From: Macrophomina tecta
Lineage: Eukaryota > Ascomycota > Dothideomycetes > Botryosphaeriales > Botryosphaeriaceae
DNA: 64,000 nt
NCBI GenBank assembly: GCA_024180945.1
Contig: JAKSGN010000043.1
Location: 1,364,001 to 1,428,000 of the forward strand
Reading direction: 5' to 3'
The translations under genes and the position numbers were made by a program. Shown in pieces: positions 41,472 to 54,400 of this stretch. Numbering within the stretch: the stretch's first letter is position 1; the number at the start of each line of letters is the position of its first letter. Below the pieces are notes generated by a model, which saw nothing but the letters and a program-made list of their open reading frames with translations, ran no database searches and was not told where the DNA came from.

Positions 41472-42811
41472 GAAAGTAAAAAGGGAAATAGCTTGTGGCA
41501 TATGTAGTCTGACCGAGCGGATCAGGGTCTCGCGCGATACAAAGATGATCAGGTATGAGATATTGGATGCCTTGGTCCATCATTGTCTCTTTTTTCTTGC
41601 CCCCCGCCTGCCTGAATCAGAGCCCCTTCTCTTCTTCTAATTCTGCGGAAGCGTATGGAGTATGGAGAGTGACGCGCCCAGGGAACTCGAACCTCATGCG
41701 GCGTTGTGAGCATTCCATCCACCAGAACGCCGCTAAGTCCGGTAACGGTCTGCACATTCACACCCACGCGAATACTCCCCGAAACCTCCACAGCAGACCG
41801 CCACAAGACCATAGCGTCCATGAACCGCCTCCAATCCACCTATTCTCACCCTCTCGAGAACCTTTCTCATGGATCCAAATCATCACTAACAAATCCAACC
41901 TTTTTTTTTTTCTTTTTCCAAAGCAACATACTCTGTATTCTCTACTCTTTTTGTCCTCCGGACGCAACTAATCCAGCCTCCTCAAATCCATCCGCCCTTC
42001 CACCCATTCGCCAGACACACATACCCCCATCTTTCCGCAGTGGTATATTTTTGACCGCTATCCTCCACAACCAGACCTACAAGCCTCACTGGCCCATCCC
42101 ACCCGCCTCCCCCTTCGTCCTTCATCCATCAACGAGCTCACACCCAGCAAAATAATGAAATCCATCCACAAGTTGCATAGTGTGTGCACATATGCATGTG
42201 TATATGCGCCAAAAGACGCCCTCTGACAACGCAGAACGAGTACATGAACAACAGAAAAAAGAAAGATTACTCGACAGAGCGCACCAAAAAAGAAAAAGAA
42301 AAAAAAAGGGGGGGAAGTGTATTGGCAGTAATAAGAAGGGGATCGAATGAAAGAGAATGTCGTAAGACGAAGAAAAAGCGCGTGTACCAGGCTTCAGGCA
42401 GCATTGTGTAAGAAACGTATAGTAAAAGGAAAAGAGCTTGTAAGCATTTTATTGTCCGTGATACGGTAAAGATTTTAGTAGCAACAGGCGCGGGCAAAAC
42501 AGTAAACAGTACAAAACCCAGATCATTCATATTTGCTGAGCAACAACTCCGGGTATATCCAACGCGGGTTAACTGGTCGTTAAGACAATCCGTCGAAAGC
42601 AAGATATAAGGGGAAGGGATAAAGTTTCCTGAACCATCCATCCCCATTGTGGAGATGTTCGTAAACAAAAGTCAGCTCGGTAGCAAGGCTGAGGTGGATA
42701 AAAGTGTGTGGATAGCCCGTATGGAGGCCAGCCCTGAAAGGCCATCCGTGCTAAGTAATTGATGTCTTCCATTCGCTCCTGTTTTGAGCGGTGTTGTCCC
42801 TTTATTTAGAA

Positions 42812-44704
42812 TTAAGAGGCAATCAAGTTCCTGAAGAAATCGGTAATGTCACCCGCGTCGTCAGGGTAGACGAAGAAAGCCAGGGCAATGATGATGTATG
42901 TGCCAATGCACATGGCGCCCTCGAGGTAGTTGCTCTTGCCATCCTGGATGAGGTAGTTGACGACCAGAACACTGAGGAAGAAGACCACTGTCTCGAAAGT
43001 CTGGAAGTGAAGAGTCATGGGTTGACCCATGATCCAGCCGAGAAGGACCATGAACGGAGTGACGAACAGCGCAATCTGCATGGAGCTGCCGATGGCCACG
43101 TTGATAGCCAAGTCCATCTTGTCCTTGTAGGCGACGATAACCGCAGTGACGTGCTCGGCGGCGTTTCCGACAATAGGGAGCAAGACCAAACCGATGAAGG
43201 TCTTGGAGATGTGAGCGGTCTCGACAATTGAGTCAATGCTGTCGACCAGGTACTCGGCGCAAATCGCGACAATCACAGTGACGATAAGAAGAGCAACACC
43301 AGCGGCGACAGGATTGAGAATGTGCTCCTCAGGCTCCTCCTCCTCCTCCTGGGCCTCCGCATCGAAGAAGTCGGCGTGAGACTTCAGCTGGAAATAGAGG
43401 TACATGATGTAGAGAATGAGCAGAATGACCGCAGTGCCGTGCGAGAGAATCAGGATATGTTCTTCGCTCTTGGAGTGCGAAGTTTGCAGGGCAGCGTAGA
43501 GGGTCGCGGGAATGATGAGAGAGGCGCTGGCGACGGCCATGAGGGAGGACATAGTCGATGCAACGGTCTCGTTAAAGGTCTGCTCACGGTGGTGGATGCC
43601 ACCCGCGAGGAAGCAGCAACCAAGGACCTGCAATTTGTCAGTGTCGGCGAATTCAAGCCAAAACGGGCAATGACATACGAGAAGGATGTTGGAGAGAATG
43701 CTGCCTAGCATGCTGGACTGGACAATGCGGATCTCGCCATTCTTGAGGGCCACAATGGAGACCTGCGCAGAGTGATTGATTAGCACCAGGCCGCTCCAAT
43801 GCAAATGCGCAGAGACTCACAATGAGCTCGACGGCATTTCCGAAAGTTGCGTTCATCAGGCCGCCGATGGTTTGACCCAACTTGGCGGCCAGTTCCTCGG
43901 TCGCGAAACTCAGCAGGGCCGCGAGCGGGATGATGGCAATGAAGTTCTGCAGCGGATGGTGGTCAGCAGACAGATCGGCGTCGCGGGACTCCACACCACA
44001 GGTCCGGGGGACGTACAAGAACGAAAACCCAGGTAGGGCTCCACTCCAGGACGCCGGCGATGATGCCGAGCGGGACAAAGACCAGCAGGACGTTGACGTA
44101 GTTGCTCGCGAGGGTCATCCAGGTGGTGTGGGCAATGCCTAGCGGATAGCGCACGTAGGCGCGGCGGTCGTCCTCACCCCATTTCTTAATGTGATGGTTA
44201 GGGCTGCCGTTGGTGGTGGTGGTGGAGGGATGCGCGACGCCGTTGGACTCGGCGAGCAGATGGGTGCGCTCAGTAGGGGCGGCATGAGTGCCGTTGGGGC
44301 GGTTTTCGGGATGCGGCATGGCTTGAGGTCGCTCGAAGGAGCCGTGTCTAGAGGAGTGACGGCGATGGAACTTCTGCAAGAGACCTTTGTAGATGGGAGC
44401 TGCGGGTTCGGCCAAGAAGGATCAGCATCGGAGGGTGATTAAAGGCGCGCGCGTGTCGAGATCAGTGTCGCTGGGGTGAGCGAGGCGTGGGCGCGCCAAT
44501 GGCTTTCGCACCGAGAGGGCGAGGCGGCGTGATGGGCAGTGGGTGATATGAGAGTAGGCGTGGGAGCTCGGGATTTTTTGGTGAAATTGAGCCCAAGGAG
44601 CAGGCTGGGCACATGACAAGGGATGCCAAGGTGGTGCTAATTGCTACTAGGTGTTTTTGCCGTGGGGACAAAGAGAGAGGCGGGGAGATGAACGACCTAC
44701 CCAT
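42812..44704 (-). CDS. VCX1: Vacuolar Ca2+/H+ exchanger, Vcx1/CAX family
   Basis: Cation/proton antiporter of about 470 residues. The clear exons are 44399-44017, 43946-43821, 43762-43679 and 43627-42812, with introns of 70, 58 and 51 bp. CAX motifs are visible in both halves: [20 protein letters not shown] with GSILSNILL, and [18 protein letters not shown] with [10 protein letters not shown]. An acidic stretch ([12 protein letters not shown]) separates the halves, as in the family. It moves Ca2+ into the vacuole in exchange for protons. The first clear exon has no ATG at its 5' end. I infer a four-base first coding exon ATGG at 44701-44704 and a 301 bp intron (44400-44700), giving [16 protein letters not shown] conservative alternative starts at the internal ATG 44319 ([10 protein letters not shown]). 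Confidence 0.88.
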
Positions 44705-46666
44705 TGCTTCCTTGCCAGCGGGCTTTGCAGCGGTTTAGTCAGGTTCCGGGGCGGGCAGCGAGGCGTTCGGAGGTCAGCACGCGCAGAAGGCAGCGGGTGA
44801 CGGCGGCGAGGGTGAGCAATCGAGGCTGTCGGCAGCGCGTTGGAGAGCGTAGTGTCCGTCCGTTTCAGGGAGGATTTTGGGATGGAGGAGGGCTGTGTCG
44901 CTGCGGTGCTACGCGAAACCTGTGAGCGCAGCCATGGGACAGCTGCATCATCCGCACTCAGCCGGCCAATCAGGCGCCCCGGCACCACGTCGCAGCCAGC
45001 ACTGCCACAATCCGGGCAGGGGTGGAGCTTCGCGAGCGTAGTCCGACGCTTGGCATGCCCGAGCCGACGAGAACAGCAGTCCATCCTGCGCTGAGCTGGC
45101 CGCCTGCCCAAGCTCCAGATATCTGCCGCGTGCGGCACCTCCCGAACCCACCCCGGCCCCGTTTCCGTCGAGTGGTGTTTCGCGGCGCCGAATGCAAGGC
45201 CTCCGCGCGGCCCATCACGCAGCCTGCTGGCCGATAAGGCAGGTACGCCCCGCCCAGGCCTGCCTTCCCCGCCGTGCGAGGGCGCAGCGCCGGCGTCGGT
45301 GGCCGGCCATGCCCTCCAGCACGCAAGCCCGAGGCAAAGACAGTCCAGGAAGCAGGCTGGCTGATAACCGCGAGAAAGGAAGCTTGGACTGCCGCACCCC
45401 TGCCGCAGATCCTTAGCGGAGCGGCTAAGGTACATCCAAGACCTCCACCACCACCTCTTCGCGAAGACCATGCCATCAGCCAAGCGAACCCTGACAAGAA
45501 ATCTTGTTGACACCGCCGCTCCGGCCCAGCTCGCCGCTCGTACAGCCGTCATGCAGACACACTGTCGGTGAGGCGTAGCTCCATCGCCAAGCAGTCAAAG
45601 CGACGTACAACTTCGCGTTCGGATATTTGCGGACCGAACGCTGAGAGCACAGCCATGCCGCCCCGTTCAGGAGAGCTGGTCAACCGCCAACTTGGCACGG
45701 CGTGTACAAGGCGAATTGCGCATTTGCCGTCCGCGGCGATCGCCCACCCGTGTGAAGTGCCGGCCGAGATCTCGGGAAAAGGGGTCCCACCGATATGACG
45801 TCCAGACCAACACCTGTCGACGTCCTTTATTTCACCCACCGCATGCTTTCCTTCCCCGCCACTCCTCGTGCACGCGACGCTCTATAAGATGATCAATTCC
45901 ATGTACCCTAGTGCGCACCAGTCACTCGCTGCAGCCGAACCTCAAAGACCGTATTTCCTCCTCAAAGACCAATATTGCCCAGCAGCCTGTTGAAGACTCG
46001 CGAAATGTTTCCCATGTGGTCCGTCGAACGTCTTCAACATATAGATATGGGAAAATTACAAGACATGAAGCTTAAGAGATTGCTCTCAATATATATATCC
46101 ACCAGCCTTATCGTCTTTTTTTTTTTTAAGTTGATTTTGCAATTCGTGACTACAGTTGGCGATATATTTTGAAGGCACTCAGACCTACGGCTTTGCGGTG
46201 TTGAAATCCGCTTTCGTCCAATGAAAAGAAACAAATCAAAAATGATTGGCCAAGGAACCCAAGCCCGATTCAATGGGAAAAGGGTTCCATGTGGGTGGAA
46301 ATGACTAGGGATATTGTTCGAATATCCCTCAGCGCCTCGACGTAAAAACTTCCATCGGCTTGTGCTTGCTTAGTACTCAGTGAGTGACTGCGGCTTCTTG
46401 ATCGAATCAGGCTTGCTTCGGTCTGCGTCGTCTGTGTAGGTTGACGTATCCGACTTCAAACGAGCCGGGTGTCGGTTTGTAAATAAATGCTGTTCGTGGG
46501 TCCATTTTCGGCTCTGTCTGCGGTCGCGATCCTGGACTATTCGCGGCGGCAATGAAGCTTATTGGAATTCAGATAGGATAACTGGCATCTGAATGGCTTG
46601 TGCTACGCACGCGTGGGGAGTTGAAGCAGTGACTCAAATGGTTAATCAAGACACGAGATGCGTGTT
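44705..46666. other. Intergenic, Vcx1 promoter side
   Basis: About 2 kb. The part from 44.7 to 45.6 kb is GC-rich and carries a 301-codon open frame on the minus strand (44647-45552) that I do not accept as a gene. A T12 tract lies at 46116-46127. Nothing else was recognised. Confidence 0.45.
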
Positions 46667-49600
46667 CTACAAGTAGAACATGGTATCCTTGAGGCGATCG
46701 TGCACGCCACGGCTCCAGTGGCGAGACTTGTCGTAAGACACGTTTGCGTTTTCCTTCAGGAAGGAATGAAGGTAAGAGCGCCCACGCTCGCACACCAGAT
46801 CGGCGTAATACGCGGGGGGGCACACCGAGACGGCGCGGGTGGCACGTCCGTACACATAGCAGAGGTTGTGCGTGATCCTCTGAAGCTGGTCGGCGCCGAG
46901 CTTATTCTCGTCTCTCAAGCAGATGTAATGAGCAGGCTTCGAAGTGCCCTGCAGACCAGCATGGGCGACCAGGAAGAAGTCGAAGAGTCGTTCACCCGTG
47001 ATACCACGGTCGACAACGGTGCCAGGCTTGACGTTCATGTTGCGACCCTCGGCGTCCTCTGGCTTCGTCGGGTAGAAGCGAGTGTGGCCACGCTTGGTGC
47101 AAATAACAAGAGAAGACTTCGGAAAGTTCTTCTCAGCACCATATAGCTTCTTGTATGCAGCGGCGAAGCTGGGCCACTCCTCGCGAAGGACGACAGGATA
47201 CTGTCCCTCGGACACACCGTCACGGTATACGATGACCTTGTTGGGCAGGGAGCCGCCATTGCGCTTGCGCCACAGTTCGAAGCGTTCGACAATCATCTCG
47301 GTGAGGTCATTCGAATCGACCATCTCCTGCCGACCTGTCTGAGTACGAATAGACGCCGGGTAGTTGTTGAACTGTGCATCAACTGAGCCCACGACACCCG
47401 TGATACTGGGGGCGCTGTCGGAGCTACCGGGAACGGGGTGAGAAACGTCGATTCCAATCAGGATGGTTTTGCTGTCGAGCGGGGCCAGCTGCTGGATGCG
47501 CATGTCATGGTTGACACCCCCACACTTGAGGTTGAACTTCAGACCCACGTTGGCCATGTACTGGGCTTGACCGCGCTGATTCAGGATCTTCTTGGCGATG
47601 GTACAGACAGTAGCGACACCGAAGCGGACATCGCCCTGATACTTGATGGTATCGTACAATACAGTGTTGTCTGAGGGCAAGAGGACAAGCAACATGCCAA
47701 TGCGCATCTTCACCATCTGGGCAAACTTGGCGGAAACCACCTCCGTGATCTCGCTGGGATTGTAAGGCCAGGAGATTGCGATCTTGGCCGGAGGCTGCGG
47801 ATCGTCCATGCGCAGACCATATGACTGCAGGGCAGATTTGAAGGTGCTGACCAAGTCCAACGCCTGGTCCTGGCTGCTGAAAATCGGTCTACCACGCTCC
47901 TCAACGACCAAGCATCCCCAAGACTGAATAGCCGCTGGCTTGGTATACCGAACGCGGGCCAAGTTCCACTTGCCGTTCTCCGGCTGCTGCACCTTGCCAG
48001 CATACTGCAATTGCGGGACGGGCAGGATGCGAGCCTGCACCGTGAGCAAGTTGCCACCAATGTTAATGCCGAATGCTGACAATGCGTCGTTCTGCTTGAC
48101 TTGCATGACCTCTAAGCCCTGCTGGGTGATAGAAGTAGCATTGTGATTGGGCGGCCGGGCCGCAAACTCGATCATCAAGCGCGTCTGATTAGCGCTCAGC
48201 ATGCGTCCGGCCACCTGACCTGGCAGAACGTCGCACAGTTCGGGGGGGATGTAACTCGGGTTGTCGCGATTGCCGACGTTGACGACGGGAGAAGTCGGAA
48301 CACTAAGCGTAATACCGTGAACGCGAGCGTAGTACTCCTCAACCGAAATCAAGGAGACATTGCCGTTAGCGTCGGTGTAGCTGAACTTGACCTGCTGTGC
48401 GTTCGCAGCATGAGGCCAAGTTCCCTTGCTGTCATTGTTGGATCTTGCCAGCCCGTAAATGGTCCTGACCTTACGGACGCGCTTCCCACTGCCGTCTTTG
48501 GCTAGCATATAGTGTGTCTCGACCCGGAGCAGTCTCAAGAAAGCCTCCAGCTTCAACAAATGGCTCGGACTTCTATTTGTGGGGCCAAGGTAGTCCTGCA
48601 TGAGCTCCAACAGCTTCCCAGGCTTGTAGAAGGCGGAAGTGGAAACGTTGATGTTGACCAAGATTCGGTTGACACTTGTCCGAGCACTGGAGAAGTAGCC
48701 GCGCAAGGCTTGTAGACCCTCTGAGAGGTTCCACGCCTCGGTGAGAGGATGTTGCCCAACGGGATAGAATTTGTTCTGCCCAACTGCCACCATGTTGGGA
48801 GCAACGTGCGGGCCACGAGCAAGGATGACGTTGAGAGCTTGAATCGCTTCATCCTTGAGCGGATAGTAGGCACCAGCGCCCGTCGACGTCAGAGACTTGA
48901 TGAGCTCGAGCAGTGAAATAGTCCCGAGCTCCTCGACCAGAAGGGTCTTGGTGGCCTTCTTGCGTGCTACCTGAGCCTTCTCAGATTCGTCAGACTCGGA
49001 TATGGGTTCTCCATCTGGAGGATACCACTGAACCTCGAAGGCCTTGCGGTTATGAGCCCCTTCACTCAAAGGGACCTTCTTGTTCGTGATGATGATTTGA
49101 GAGTAGTCTGTCGCCAGCATGACGCCTTTGAACGCTGGTTCCTGGAGGAGAATGTCGAGATAACGCCTCTTCTTCCGCTTGGCCATTTCCTCGGGTTGGA
49201 AGGAGACAGCATACCGATATATATCCGGACACTGCGCAGCAACGTGAAGCGGGAAGTAATTCGTGTAGACGATTGTCTCGCGGCCACAGGTGCCGTAATC
49301 CGGACGCCTGGCGAGTTTGTCCTCGGTCGAAATGCGGGCGAAAGCGGTCGAGAGATCCTGCACAACCGTGTTCTCGGTCTTGGTGACATTGTCGTCGGGT
49401 AAGGGAATACGATTTGGGTCACTGTGCGTAACTATTAGCAGATATCATCACGGCCGATAAGGCATGTGATCTAAACCTACCCAAAGATAGCGGCTGGCGC
49501 CGATTGGGCACGTTGCTTGAAGCCACCAGGGCCACCACGCTGAGGAGAACCACCTCGGGAGGAGGAGCCTCTTGAACCGCCGGTTGAATCGAAAGGGCGG

Positions 49601-49725
49601 CGCCCACGGAAGGTACCACGACTTCCAGATCCGCTCGAGCTGTCACCGCCTCTGCTACTTCCACCAGGACCTCCACCTCCTCTGCCGCGACCTCCACCGC
49701 CACCACGTCCTCTGTGCGCAGACAT
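46667..49725 (-). CDS. Argonaute, QDE-2-like
   Basis: Spliced protein of 999 residues in two exons (49725-49481, 49421-46667) with a 59 bp intron. Exon 1 encodes an 80-residue Arg/Gly-rich segment (SAHRGRGGGGGRGRGGGGPG) typical of eukaryotic Argonautes and a possible arginine-methylation target. N, PAZ and MID regions follow, for example SPVVNVGNRDNPSYIPPELC in the PAZ-to-linker part. The PIWI domain shows the slicer residues: Asp in IGIDVSHP (about 739), Asp in YRDGVSEGQ (about 812) and His in PAHYICLRDEN (about 909), with a likely Glu finger between. It ends in the canonical hydrophobic DTMFYL. The catalytic set appears intact, so slicer activity is expected. Role: the effector of RNA interference/quelling, loaded with Dicer-made small RNA. 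Confidence 0.95.
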
Positions 49726-51473
49726 GTCCTTGGAGTAGTTGTAGATCAGCGATTACCGAGCTCTGCAAAGCCTCAATTGATGCCGAAAATAGTGATTATG
49801 GGCGCAAAATTGGGGAGCAACTCGCTGAATATCGCAGAAAGGAATTGGAGGAGAAGAATGGAGAGATTTGTGTGCGAGAATTCATGGTAAAGAAAAGACA
49901 GAGTTCTGATATAGTTGTCCTCAAAACCAGCTTGACCGGGGAAGGGGGGGGCTCGAACTTTCTACAACTTACCCACGGATATTCGCCACCCGCCACGTGA
50001 AAGGAGCTAGCAAAAGACGAGCCGTTGAGTTAAGGCTCGCAGTGCAGTGCTGATTACAAAAGACGTCAGTTCCTGTAGTTTCGCGTCGGTTCGTGGGTTC
50101 TGAGGGCTTCTTGGTGGACCAGCTCTCGACGCGTGAATGCAACGAGCAATTCGGGAGACCTCATAGCAGCAAACGCAGATGATTAATGACTATGAGAACG
50201 TGCTGTAACTGCATGGCCGACATGACAGGAGGGGCAGATGCGACGGCGGTCGAGGAGAAGGAAAGGAAAAAAAAAAAAAAAAAAGAAGGGCAGATTGCCA
50301 GACTTACATGCCGGAACGCAAATCCCGCGAGAAAAAGTCGTGTCCACTGTCCCTCAAAACCCAATTGAGAGGGTTTCTGTTCCTGGATATGACAGATCGA
50401 CGGCGCAGCAGATTGCGGGTCAGTGGAACACGGGCGATGATGCGCTTCTAACGGTGCCCCTGCCACTGGCACGTTGCCGCCAACTGTCGCAGGGCCCAGT
50501 GGATTAGGTCCCAGAACGACGCTGTGCTGTGGTGAGTTCTGTCCTCAACACAGCGCCAGCGCGATGACGGAAGGCATGAGCAGAGGTGACCGGAGAGGGG
50601 GGGGAGGAAAAAAAAGAGAGAGAAAGGCAAAACGAGCAGGCCGAAGGAGTATGAAGTATACTCGGATGTGGTGGTGGACGTTAGGCGAGAGAGCAGATGG
50701 CTTGGGCGAGCGGGGGCCCCAGGGCCGTCGCTCTGCGCCCAGCCAACCGGCTGCCACTGCACAACACGGCCACGCCTCTCACCGCGTCTCCGTGGTGCCG
50801 CGAGATCAGCTGACCGTGTCGCCTCATACTGCCGTGTCCGGCCCGGCGCCTTCACCGCATCACGGACTCGTGTGCGTCTTGCCTCAAAGCCAGGACTGAC
50901 ACATTGCATCGCCGGCTGCCAATTTATCTGCCGTCGCAGCCTCGCAGCGCTGCCCGGGCCTGGGGGCTGCACCGAAGCCTCTCGTACCTTCCATGACGTC
51001 GCAGCCATTGTTGCTGCACGTTGCAGGTGCAGGCCGTATGCGGCTGCGATTTGCGTCGGGCCCAAGAGGATCGAGCGATCTCACTTCCCGCCTGCCCATC
51101 TCATGGCCCATCCTCGCCTGCACAGTCGGCCATTTCCCGCCCTGGCCCGCCATTCGCATGGCCATGACACAGAAATCAGCTTTTCCAGACCCTTCATGAT
51201 ATCCATGGACCCTGCCGAGTAGTTGTCTAAAATAGCCTGTCCGGTATCTCTGCCTTAACGTGATTTGTCTCTCTCAATGACGTGACCATGTCCATGTGCC
51301 AAATACAGCGTGCCTCCAAGAATGAACAAAGCTACTTAGGTGAAGCTTAAAAGGGTTGACAACGGGTCTGCCCGTGCGCCAGGAAGAAACCAAAGGCCAA
51401 GCGGTAGGAAGGACAATACCATAGGGGGAAGAATCGTAAAAGCAAGAAATTATTCCGTCCCGGCACCTCAGTT
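49726..51473. other. Intergenic, Argonaute promoter and GH81 3' flank
   Basis: 1.7 kb without a recognised gene. An A tract of 18 lies at 50267-50284. Overlapping GC-rich open frames between 50450 and 51220 occur on both strands and show no family features. Confidence 0.45.
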
Positions 51474-54400
51474 TCACAACCCCGCAAGCGCTGCCGAGTA
51501 TGCGAGGTACCACGTTAAGCTTGCTCCGCCGTCCAGAAGCGTCATGTTGAAGTTCGGGTCCGCGAAGAAGTTGTACGCTGTGCCTGGATCGACGAGCGCC
51601 AGGTTGGACTCCAGAATGCCTCTCCAGCCGCCCTCGGCCTGTGCAATACGCCCGTTGCTCATGAACGTATCGTACTCCTCCCTGACAAAACTCGGTTTCC
51701 TGATGTATGCCGAGGGAACATGCACAGGGATCATGTGGATTCTGCAGCCGTAAGTCAGTGCCGTGTGCTTGGGAGCCTGCACTGCTTCCGTTGTGACTGT
51801 GACATACCCTTGCTTGCACCACCATGCATCGCTAAAGTACGTAGCCCAGTCGACCTTATTCTCGAATAGAATGCCAGTCACCTTGTTGTTGATAATCTGC
51901 CGAGGCTGAATCATGTTCGAGCTCTGCATCAGGAAATAGTTGTTGAAACTTCGATTTTGAATAGCCAGCATCAGGGTCGCTGCCGAACCTCGTGTCAACA
52001 ACGCCCATCAGACGCTCGCTGTATCGACTCACCTCTTGCCTCCATGTTAGCATCTCCGATGACCTTACCCCACAACTTCAGACCGTACGACGCGAAAGAA
52101 TCCTATGCGTGGTCAGTTCCCGCACAGCGTGGAGGTACTCGGTGACTGACCTCAGAAGATGACTCCTGATCCTTGCCATCAGCAGATTCGAAGAGGCCCT
52201 TTGCCCAACTATGCCCACTGCCATGCGTTAGCGCCGTAATAAAGCGACCGAAGGCCGAGCGACTCACTTAAACCAGTCGAAGGCGCGGCTGAAAGGAAAT
52301 TGGCTGCTACGAATTGGGTTCGCAAAGTCCCTCACCAGAGTGTTCACATAGTTGACGTTCTTCTCGGTGAGCCAGGACGGATCAAGGTACCCGATCACGG
52401 CAGCCGTGTACACACTGCAGCCTGATCAGTAAAAGCATAGACTCCAGCCGCGGTGTGACCTACTGGTATCCGTAATGGAAGTGATGGTCGTTGTAGTACG
52501 AGTTGCCAAAGTCCGCGTTGGGATCCCCGTAGCCAGCACTGGAGACAACACCCTTCCACGAGCTGTCGTACACGAGCGGATTCCTCTGTTGGTTGTTGAC
52601 GAAAACATCAAAGGCAGCCTTGAGCTCCTTGAGTCCCTGGTTGGCAAGCTCAGCGTTGCCCCCAAGGTCCCGGGCAGCATAGACAATAGTTGCAAACTTG
52701 GCAAGACCTTTGCCGCTGAAATACATCGAGTCAAGGTTCGTCTGCGCTGGAATATCCTGCTGTAACTCAGCCTCGGCAGCCGCAACAACCGCACACTGAG
52801 CAGTGGCCGAGATAGTCGGGAGGTTGCCTCGGTCAAGCGACCACGGGGCAAAGCTCATATCCACGGGAAGATTTGGCTCAACCATGGTCCAGCTGTCGGC
52901 TGTAAAACCAGTTGCAATGCCCTTGGTGGTAGTGTTCAATGTAAGTAGAGTTTGTCTTGCGGCGGTGTTGGCATCAAAGCTCTGGATGTGATGCGGCAGT
53001 GCGTAGTGGAACAAAGTCTTCTGGACCTCGCCAGCCTTGCCAAAGCGGAAGCCATACTGAGCGGTGGCACCGAAGGCGCTGCCGAAGATGTCGACCGATA
53101 CAGGGTAGACACCGGCAGATCTGTCAAGGACTGCCTCGCCGTCGGCACCTGCCGTGTTCTTCGAAACCATGATGGTTCCACTCCAGTTAGCGGGCCCGGT
53201 CAGCGTGGTGTTGGAGTCCAGAGAGAACACAGGAGCACCATTTGCGCTGTCAGGAGTGGCGTACAGAACCCAGTTCTTGCCGTCTTCCAGGAGAATGCTG
53301 TACTTGTAGGTGCTGCCAAGCTGGAAAGGCCCGCTAACGTTGCGGTAGAAGACACCAGAATCGATGCTTGGCTGTGCGTTCTTGTAGATGCCAGTAACGA
53401 AGCCCATACCTTGAACTACTGGGAATGTGATGATGGGCTGTGCACCAACACTAGGAGCCAAGTTGAGATTGACAGACATGTCCTCAAGCGTGTCCACAGT
53501 CATGTTGCTGTTGGGCCCAAGTTCTGTGGCAGAGAGAATCAGGGACTGGATCCCGATTGGGGAAATGAAGAAACGAGCACTGTCTTGGTCCGTGGCCGGT
53601 CCAAATGCAAGTTGAGAGCGGTCAATGTGGGATACTGCGAGGCCCCAGCTTCCAGCCGGAGACTGTCCAATGGATTTGGAAACAGAGTAGGGGTGGGTCC
53701 AGACGGACTGGTTCCTCTGACCCAGAAACAGGTTGGCATAGAACTTGTTGGTCTGCAACGGGGTAGTTCCAGCACCCTCAATGCCCAAAAATGGCTGTGG
53801 ATGAGGTGATCGTGGCGCTATCTGCGAGGGAATGGACGCATCGCCCGGGACGGCGGCGAAGATGTTAGCCGAATCCATGCTGTTAAACTTGTATGGATAT
53901 GCGTTCGGATTCGGTTGGTAGACTGGAGTCAGAGGACGACTGTAGTTGTTTCGACAAGCAGCGACGTTGGGTGCAGGAGTAGGCGCTGACGTGTGTCATT
54001 AGCATTCGCCCAGAAAAAGCCGGGGATGAAACGGCAGCTGAAAGCAAATCATAATTTCCGCTGGATGCCGAGAAGGGCAGGAAGTGAGCTGAGCGTTGAA
54101 CAAGCCAATTCCAGCTCTGGAGGAACGCCAGCGCGAACTGAGACTGAAGGCTTACATATGCGATGCCACGGAACTCCAGTGGTAACTTGGGGATACAGCT
54201 CGAGCGTTGTATGGACGATGCCAGTCGGTTGCGGTTCAAGGGGAGGAGCAATGGACTGCAAAATAGGAGAGGCGGTAGCGCCGATAGAGAGTTCAAAGGG
54301 GGCCGCAATAGACGTAGGGGTCGTAGGAGTCGAAGTCGGCGTTAGGTCTGCGGAAGAAGCAGTATATAGGGAGGGAAAACCTGACGTGGCACAAGAAGTT

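Larger units (their letters stand above)
39248..42811. other. 3.5-kb gene-free region rich in simple repeats
   Basis: The longest stretch without a recognised gene. It contains the minisatellite at 39291-39340, an A tract at 40775-40790 (16), a C12 run followed by A18 at 41015-41051, a GT-rich tract at about 41320-41365, and T16 directly followed by A10 at 41446-41471. Open frames of up to 237 codons exist (for example plus strand 39848-40561) but show no family signature and sit in GC-rich sequence. The left part is probably the leader/promoter of the WBP2-like gene. Confidence 0.5.

Noticed and set aside
41670..41770. A tRNA-like T-arm (GGTTCGAGTTCCC) on the minus strand
   Set aside because: The base after the seven-base loop is T instead of the near-invariant C, the T-stem does not pair beyond two bases, and no matching acceptor stem was found.
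44647..45552. 301-codon minus-strand open frame upstream of Vcx1
   Set aside because: GC-rich, no recognisable domain, Arg/Ser/Pro/Cys-heavy composition typical of chance frames; it also overlaps the proposed Vcx1 first exon.
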